Assembly (NCBI GenBank): GCA_036897485.1
Contig: JAYMTF010000904.1
Coordinates: 1-28,451 of the forward strand
DNA: 28,451 nucleotides
Direction of reading: 5' to 3'
From: Pelargonium nanum
Taxonomy: Eukaryota > Streptophyta > Magnoliopsida > Geraniales > Geraniaceae
The notes below the pieces were generated by a model. The model worked only from the letters and a program-made list of their open reading frames with translations, was not told the origin of the DNA and did not search any database. The first letter of the stretch is position 1. Each line of letters opens with the position of its first letter. Below, in pieces: positions 22,311-28,451 of the stretch. The position numbers were made by a program, and so were the translations under genes.

Positions 22311-22417
22311 ACACATAATGATGTTTTTTTTGTTGTCAGGGTACGTTTTTCATCTTCAATTCATGGTTGATATATTTATATATTTCAGTAGTAAACTGTA
22401 CGTACCTGTAAACAATC

Positions 22418-22553
22418 TATATATATATATATATATATATGTCCAGTTCAATAATAGAATGCATAAAACGATGTTTCATGGAGACATCTGATTTTTTGAA
22501 AGGTGATCAATAGTTTTCAGAGCTACAATATTATATATATATATATATATATA
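22418..22553. repeat. Two (TA)n microsatellites
   Basis: Alternating TA runs at 22418-22440 and 22532-22553 flank about 90 bp of ordinary sequence. A third run lies at 25557-25573, downstream of the LBD gene. Confidence 0.95.
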
Positions 22554-23656
22554 AGCTCCTGAAAATCCAATAATGGAACCCGTAATTGATAACACTCAGC
22601 AGATTCATATACATCCTATAGATGTAGCATTCGTAGTACCCATAACCACAATTTTTCTTTATAATATATATAATTTGATCATCATTGGATAATCTAATGT
22701 GGAGCAGCAAATAAGAAAATCCAATTTATTATTTGATGGATGGTACAGTGCAATTATATAAATATGATAACTAATCATCAACATGCTATACTTTATTAAT
22801 GCATTAATATAAAACTGCAATTATGATAGGAATTAGATGGTAGAGAATTAGACAAAGAAAACGTCGCCAATTGATCATTATGATACTCTAATTAATATGA
22901 CGCTTCTTGAAAAAAATATATATGATGCTTCTTTTACTAATTAAACCAAAACTGCGTTAGATCATGTAGTTCTGATTACTATTAGGGATGATGACATTGA
23001 TTGGGTATCGTTTTATCGTCTCGAAGAATATAACTTATTTTTGATCGAGGTATCAATCTTTTCGTTTTGACTGCAATATATTAAGCTTAACATAAATGTT
23101 CAAAATTTAAGCCACGTGTTGGTCACATGACCATCTTTAAACCCATTATCTTTTACCCATGCCTTTTTTTTATATACGCATGGCATATTTTGAGTGAATT
23201 TGATTGAGGTACGTAGTTTTTGGAGTAAGGAATGGAGAAAGGGGATGGGTTTTCATTATGTGGAATGATTAATTTAATTAATAATAAGAAAATTGACAAT
23301 GTCAAATCTCAATTCTCAACACATCATTTCATTATGAAATATTATACACTCTTTAATTATAAATTATAAGACATGTTGTATAACTTTCTCATATATAAAT
23401 AAGATTCAATAAAATGAACCAATTTCTTGGTAAATCAAAAGACTTATGAAGTACTTCATTGAGTAATTTTGGTGGTCAAGACAATTTGCCAGTAAACTTT
23501 TTCTTAAATGCACTAGACTGATATGAGAGACGTGTCGTTAAAACTGTCCGAAACCAGTCTCGAACTGCACGTAAACTAAAAACACCCTTATGTATAATAT
23601 GTAAAATAAAGGCATTTGAGGGTTGAGAGAGTGCATGACCCTATTATTAGTAGGAT

Positions 23657-24060
23657 TATAAAAGCAATGAGGAGATGTTCATTGTTTTTCCTTGTATACA
23701 TCCCTATATTCATTATTTATTGGCAGTATTGCCTCTTTTTGCTTTATAGTTCTTCTCACTAAATGCTCTTCTGCCCCACTTTTTATTATTTTTCTCTCCC
23801 CATCTTCGTCTTCTTCCTATTATTATTGTTATATCTTTTGTCTCTGTATCTTCAGACCTTTCTCTCTCTGTACATGCATCTAGGGTTTTCCCTTTCGCCT
23901 TCTATGATGCCATTTTCTTCTTTTACTATATCTTAATCGCACCAAATTCTTTGTGTTCTTTTCATTTCCCAAAACAATCTAACACACTCAGGCTTGCCCA
24001 AATCCGGAAAATAAAGGTATATATAGTAATTAATATTCTTTCTTTGTTTAATTTCTTCAG
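23657..24060 (+). promoter_or_regulatory. Predicted TATA box and 5'UTR leader exon of the LBD gene
   Basis: TATAAAAG at 23657-23664 is a strong TATA box. A long pyrimidine-rich stretch follows, as in many plant leaders, up to a consensus donor TTCAG|GTAAGTG with the GT at 24061-24062. I infer transcription starting near 23690 and a leader exon ending at 24060. A 63-codon open frame inside it (from 23692) is hydrophobic and low in complexity; it may be a chance upstream frame. Confidence 0.6.
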
Positions 24061-24726
24061 GTAAGTGTATATATAGCAGAAGAAAACATTGTGTTCTTCA
24101 TCTCTATTGTTTCTTATGTGAATATTTAAGTAGAAAATGAATGGTAAACTAGCTAGCTGGAGGATTTTAGGTTAAAATTGGAAGAGTAAAGAAGGTGATT
24201 TAGGGTTCTTATTAGAGGAAACAGTGCACAGAAATTTATGATATATTATTTGTAGTTTTGTGGAGAGAAATCAAAGGAGGATGATGAGACAAAAACTCCT
24301 TCATCTTGATGTGTTCTGTGTTTTTTCTTTTATCAGTAAACGTAACAATCGAGGCTCGAATTTGAGACCTCAAGAGAAAGCAATCGCCTTGACTTGATGT
24401 ATTTTTGTAAACTTATGAAATATATATGAATCTGGTTATGTATATTTCAGATGGTCATGGTATTCAAATTCAAGAAAGACTATTTTTCAAAAGTGGTAAA
24501 AGAAAGATCATTGAAAAGAAGATATGCATGCAGTTCTTGTCTTTCAGTAATCATGGAAAATATGTGGCGATCATAACCCTAGTTATACATTTCTTGAAAC
24601 CTGCAAAATAAAGAAGAAGAAGAAAAAGATTTTGTCGGCTAAATAAGCTTCACTAAGTCAACTTCTTGTGCAACATCCTATAAACTTCATTATTAGCCAT
24701 TTTAAAAAAAAAATTAAGTGCACACA

Positions 24727-24771
24727 TGCATAATATTGTTTCTTCTTCTGTTGCAGCGAATCAAGATTATC
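24727..24771. repeat. Direct repeat, left copy, with splice acceptor
   Basis: This 45-bp copy of 24867-24912 differs only by G/T in the acceptor (ttgcag versus tttcag) and one missing T. It includes the polypyrimidine tract, the AG and the first leader bases of the next exon. Confidence 0.93.
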
Positions 24772-24868
24772 TCTGTCACAGTTTCATCACAGATTGCATT
24801 TTGTAAGAAATTTCAGTACATGATTTGTGACGAAAATTTTCGTCACAGATCACTAGTTTTTTTTAGTG
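24772..24868 (-). mobile_element. CACTA-like transposon end fragment
   Basis: Read on the minus strand from 24868, the sequence starts CACTAAAAAAAACTAGTGA. It then contains a near-perfect 32-bp palindrome (24821-24852, core TGTGACGAAAA with its complement) and further tgtgac/tcacag motifs near 24772-24792. A CACTA terminus followed by inverted subterminal motifs is typical of CACTA (En/Spm) elements and their short derivatives. Only one terminus is recognisable. It is non-coding, about 97 bp, and sits between the two copies of the LBD splice acceptor. Confidence 0.55.
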
Positions 24869-24912
24869 CATAATATTGTTTCTTCTTCTGTTTCAGCGAA
24901 TCAAGATTTATC
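24867..24912. repeat. Direct repeat, right copy, next to LBD start codon
   Basis: This 46-bp partner of 24727-24771 ends 7 bp before the LBD ATG at 24920. Its acceptor (AG at 24895-24896) is the more likely one in use, as it has the longer pyrimidine run and lies nearest the coding sequence. Confidence 0.93.
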
Positions 24913-24919
24913 ATTATCA

Positions 24920-25405
24920 ATGGCTTGTTCTTCAAGCTATTATTCGAATTCACCGTGCGCGGCCTGCAAGTTCTTGAGGAGGAAGTGCAGGCCGGAATGT
25001 GTATTCGCACCCTATTTTCCGGCGGAAGAGCCTCAGAAGTTTGCTCATGTTCACAAGGTTTTTGGTGCTAGCAATGTGAGCAAGATCCTCAGTGAAATCC
25101 TCCCACACCAGAGAGAAGATGCTGTCAACTCTCTAGCCTATGAAGCTGAGGCAAGATTGAAAGATCCAGTGTATGGTTGTGTTGGGGCTATCTCTGTCCT
25201 TCAGAGACAGGTCATTAAGCTACAGAAGGAGCTAGATGCTACTAATGCTGATCTCATAAGGTATGCTTGTGAAATGCCATTTGGTGATCATGATCATAGT
25301 TTCAATCAAAGGGCTGTTGTTGTTCACTGTGGAAGAAGATCATCAGAAGGTATTTGCAGTGATCATCAAGATTCTGATATTGGTGACATGTTTTATAATC
25401 CTTGA
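24920..25405 (+). CDS. LOB-domain (LBD) class I transcription factor
   Basis: A single coding exon gives 161 residues from the ATG at 24920. The open frame extends further upstream, but that part lies before a splice acceptor and has no ATG. The LOB domain fills residues 11-113. The zinc-finger-like motif C-x2-C-x6-C-x3-C uses C13, C16, C23 and C27 ([13 protein letters not shown]). The GAS block includes [30 protein letters not shown] and [10 protein letters not shown], with the conserved P83. A class I leucine-zipper-like L-x6-L-x3-L-x6-L uses L94, L101, L105 and L112. Family members are plant-specific nuclear DNA-binding proteins that shape organ boundaries, leaves, roots and vasculature. 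The domain looks closest to LOB/LBD25, from memory, so no symbol is given. The tail after the domain is short (about 48 residues), acidic and histidine-rich, unlike LOB's longer proline-rich tail. Confidence 0.95.
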   Translation: MACSSSYYSNSPCAACKFLRRKCRPECVFAPYFPAEEPQKFAHVHKVFGASNVSKILSEILPHQREDAVNSLAYEAEARLKDPVYGCVGAISVLQRQVIKLQKELDATNADLIRYACEMPFGDHDHSFNQRAVVVHCGRRSSEGICSDHQDSDIGDMFYNP

Positions 25406-25676
25406 TCACCACGAGAGCTAGAGTTGGAGGACAAGGTTTTGTGTACAACTGTGTTTGGTGTTTATGTGCATTCCATATTATGGTATGTTTGGTTGTGGAT
25501 TTCATTTGCTGTTTTGTGAACAAGACTTGCATGCGTACCATATATGTATTTTGGACTATATATATATATATATTGTATGTTTTGTATTTGCTATAATTTT
25601 TATATATAAGTAGCTAGATAATTGAATGGTATAATAAGTGGTGAAGACAAACGTCGAAACTGGAAGGGTGTGTTTT

Positions 25677-25708
<32 letters not shown>

Positions 25709-26945
25709 GGTTTTAGATGTGTGAAAACGGACTTTCACCACTAAACATGATATTAACATCAGTTCAACCACTAAAATTCGGTTATTTATTAAGAAAGAAT
25801 GGAGTTTTGCCTACTATAGTCTACCCCTACCTCCGCTAATATTAGATGGCATAGTATATGATTCTCTCAATATCTCAATATTTTGATTTTTGTCTATTGA
25901 TTATTATGTACATGCCACTTTACTGGATTTATCATACTCAATGTGAAGCAATGTACCATTCTATTACATGTTAATATATACACATCCACACACACATATT
26001 CATTGCCCTGCTTAACACTCTCGATCAATACCTTAGTCGAGTTCGAGCGTGCAAATTTAATTTACATATACGTGATTAAAGAAGAGCACAAACATATACA
26101 CAAACGTCATGTGTCAGCAGGAAGTGAGTTGAAGCGGTATTATTGTATGAACGTATGTGCACTAAATTTGTACACTTATGTTTTTCTTAATTTATATGTA
26201 GGGTCATCATTACTCAATACTACCCTACTAAAACAGGAATTATTGTTTTTCCTAATCAGTCAGTTTGGAGGCTACACCTACCTCCAACGAATATATACCA
26301 CCGTCCATATATGTGCCCAACAAAGAATTAATAAAAATTATTGCAGCCTATAATAATGTCAACATCATTACTTAATTATACTAAAACGATCTTAACCCTA
26401 CTTTATTAATCGTGACTAGCAGCAAATTACAATTCATCGTACTATAATCAAACAAATTGGCTTCATTTGGGTCAAACAAATTGGCTCCTTTTTCATCTTT
26501 CAGAATGTCATGATGTGAAGAATTCAAGAAATATATGGTACGAGATTCTGTATTTATTGCAAAAATCTTCAACAAACACTGGTATAAATTTTAAGCACAG
26601 AGATAAAAGGACACTGTAAAAAATTTGACTTCTAAACATGGATCTGTGGCTACATTCATTTGTTCAGAATTTCAAGACCTGACTCTGTGTGCTATCTCTA
26701 TCATAGCATTGTCTTTGTATGAAAATGACACAATGAGTTGAAGATATGCCTACTGTGGTAGGATCCATGAAAGAGTGTTTTTGTCGTTTGAATTAACTAG
26801 GTTAATTTAATTTCATACAGCCTATAGTACTAAATCAAGCAGTAAAAGCAACTCTGGTAAATTTTTTGAATTATATGTTTATTTTCATGCATATTATAAA
26901 CTATGAATAAAAATACGGGTCTATAGTGAGTGATGCGACTCTTTT
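25406..26945. other. LBD 3' region and intergenic DNA; no gene seen
   Basis: The LBD 3' UTR begins here and grades into AT-rich intergenic sequence with a (TA)n run at 25557-25573 and a run of 25 T at 25683-25707. A short phrase, tcaaacaaattggct, occurs twice near 26448-26486. Open frames here are short and of unnatural composition. The long T-run could be the reversed poly(A) tail of an old retroposon, but no body or target duplication was recognised. Confidence 0.55.
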
Positions 26946-26949
26946 GACT

Positions 26950-28290
26950 CGGTCTACTTCAGTGCACTAGAATGTGTTTGTTGTCTTGTCCACGTGTTAG
27001 AAATTTTTCTTTAAAATGTTATGAGTCTCAATATTCTTGAGAGTTTCTCGGATCTTGGGGTAGGGAACATGCATGTAGCTTGCACGAGATAATAGTTAAC
27101 GTAGACCCCATATATATTTCAGGACACCGTCTCAAACATGAGAGTAAGTTCCGTCCGAAAACTATAAGAGTTAGAGAGCGTTTCTAGAGAGAAAAATTAG
27201 TTGATAGCAATGAATGACTCAAATTCTAAATTCTTTTCCGTACCAAGGAATGTGTATTTATACTCACAATTAATTCTGCCTAGTGACAATGCATAGTTGG
27301 TTGTCGATAAGGGTCTGCTTTAGGTCTCACTTGTGAGTTGGGCTCTTTTTTCACTGGGGCGTTGTTCGCGGGCGCCAAGTAAGCTTTGGAGCTCATGCAT
27401 GACCTTCGAGCATCGCAGGGGAGGCATTAAGTCCTTCAAATTTAGCTGCCAAAAAAAAAAAGGTGATGTAATTTCAATTTGTTGCGAAAAAAATGTATTT
27501 AGAAGTTATAGTTTTTCACGACAAAGAATTTTTGTCAAGTCAAATTAATTAATGAGCAGAACGCCTTGCACATAAGCTTTATTTAAGACGGTTGATGGTT
27601 GTTGGATTGCTCTCAATTGTATGTGCTAGTTGTTTTGGGACTTTTTCATTACCAGCTTGTAACTTCTTGTTGGTTGAATTCCATCCATTTGGCGATGTTG
27701 ATTTTTTGTTCGAACTCGTCTTGAGCATGACCTGTGTCCTTATTAGATCAGCCCTACTCGATCGCAATCGAAGAAGATCGTTACCCCGACATGGGATTAC
27801 CCTGAGTCTTCTTGGTTGTGAAGGCTTCGTAGAGTAGTGCTGAGTAAGAAGAAGAGGGAGGCATAGAAGATCATTCATCGCGTTCCCGGCCCCTGCCATT
27901 TAAGGGGAGTCTTCCTCGGGGAAGAAGAAAACGGGTGAGGAAGGGGCGCCTCTCGTTGCACATGTGAAGTCTTTCTCGAAAAGGAGGAAAAGAGGAAATC
28001 GGGCAAGGAGCTAGTATTTGGTTCCTTTTTCAAGAGGAAACCTCTTGCTAACGAGGCGACCCTGATACTCAAACCCGTGGGTCTTACATTTGCTCCTCAC
28101 CCCGGAGGTGGAATGGCCTTGATGGTGACCTCAATACTCTCAAGGAAGCTAATCTCCAAACCTGACGTACATCTTTTAATTCAATCAACTTTGATACACT
28201 AGAGCGTGTTTAGAGCGTGTTTTCTACCTTGTAGACATGTTAGATATTTTTCTTAAGTATGCTCTAATTAAGCCCAAATTTTGCAAGAGT
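26950..28290. mobile_element. Possible old LTR-retroelement relic
   Basis: A phrase near 26964-27050 (cactagaatgtgttt... gtgttagaaatttttcttt) recurs in diverged form near 28196-28295 (cactagagcgtgttt... atgttagatatttttctt), about 1.23 kb apart in the same orientation. Between them the DNA is visibly richer in GC than its surroundings, especially 27340-28140. Diverged direct repeats around a compositionally distinct core suggest an ancient, degraded, non-autonomous LTR element. No recognisable protein domain was found, family and exact ends are unresolved, and it looks broken. A segment of other repeat type is possible. Confidence 0.3.
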
Positions 28291-28451
28291 TTTCCATATT
28301 TTGATAGAGAAAATTTATCTATGATTTTGGATTTGGGGGCACCATGGTCTTTTACATCATTGCAGCGCAGCTGGATGTTGCTGCAAGAAAAACACACCGG
28401 TCCAATTTTGGAGCTGCAAGAAAGAAAAACACAGCTTCCTCCTGAGCTACA
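28291..28451. other. Right-edge sequence; nothing recognised
   Basis: The last 160 bp show no supported gene. The phrase gctgcaagaaa occurs twice (near 28379 and 28412), each followed by aaacac within a few bases, a small imperfect duplication. Confidence 0.4.

Larger units (their letters stand above)
19661..23640. other. AT-rich intergenic region; no gene seen
   Basis: Nearly 4 kb of strongly AT-rich DNA between the divergent MKK3 and LBD genes. I see no supported coding region, only short chance frames. It holds paired palindromes at 20171-20211, a possible degenerate element at about 21811-22050, a two-unit repeat at about 22195-22310, and two (TA)n runs at 22418-22440 and 22532-22553. 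Distal LBD control sequences may lie here but cannot be identified from sequence alone. Confidence 0.6.
24061..24896 (+). other. Predicted 5'UTR intron of the LBD gene, with doubled acceptor
   Basis: From the donor at 24061 to the acceptor tctgtttcag ending at 24896 is an intron of 836 bp. Leader introns are known in some LBD genes, such as LOB itself. A near-identical earlier acceptor, tctgttgcag, ends at 24756. Using it would shorten the intron to 696 bp and add 140 bp of transposon-like sequence to the leader. Confidence 0.6.

Noticed and set aside
24426-24611. 61-codon open frame in the LBD leader region
   Set aside because: Lies inside the predicted 5'UTR intron, has no recognisable domain and shows no coding-like composition.
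24866-24919. Longer LBD start, extending the frame upstream of the ATG at 24920
   Set aside because: That extension has no ATG, begins with transposon-like sequence and contains the splice acceptor; the LOB domain needs only the ATG at 24920.
25943-26353. 136-codon open frame downstream of the LBD gene
   Set aside because: Rich in tyrosine, threonine and histidine from AT-rich DNA, no domain recognised, no ATG context or splice pattern supporting a gene.
27579-27899. 106-codon minus-strand open frame in the right-edge block
   Set aside because: No recognisable domain; it sits in the suspected retroelement relic and overlaps another open frame on the opposite strand, so it is most likely non-coding.

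Overview
The window is nuclear DNA of a flowering plant, most likely a eudicot. The coding genes match plant families closely, most have many short exons with GT-AG introns, and the intergenic DNA is AT-rich with (TA)n runs and small degenerate transposon remnants. No prokaryotic, organellar, rRNA, tRNA or CRISPR feature was seen.

Layout, left to right. (1) 1-4400: a tandem duplication of an intronless F-box gene on the minus strand. Copy 1 (1-547) has an open frame and runs off the left edge. Copy 2 (2369-3685) is a pseudogene with a 13-bp deletion and a second frame change. (2) 4605-9009, minus: a 13-exon Pescadillo (PES) ribosome-biogenesis gene. (3) 9010-9484: a compact divergent promoter holding one telo-box, six site II motifs and E2F-like sites. 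(4) 9485-13346, plus: a 16-exon CDT2/DTL-type WD40 gene, the substrate receptor of CUL4-DDB1 ubiquitin ligases, with a PIP-like box at its extreme C terminus. (5) 14230-19007, minus: a 9-exon MAP kinase kinase of the MKK3 type with a C-terminal NTF2-like domain, plus a predicted 5'UTR intron. (6) 19.4-23.6 kb: AT-rich intergenic DNA with palindromes, microsatellites and small repeat relics. (7) 23.65-25.4 kb, plus: a class I LOB-domain (LBD) transcription factor with a predicted 5'UTR intron. Its 3' splice site is present twice, either side of a fragment resembling a CACTA transposon end. (8) 25.4-28.45 kb: no convincing host gene; a region bounded by diverged direct repeats looks like an old retroelement relic.

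The PES and CDT2 genes are head to head and probably share one growth- and cell-cycle-responsive promoter, which would link ribosome production to replication control. CDT2 and MKK3 are tail to tail. I found no clearly new multi-gene system. The most unusual points are the divergent promoter and the duplicated LBD splice acceptor. All exon boundaries were read by eye from GT/AG signals, reading-frame continuity and remembered family sequences; no alignment or transcript data were available.
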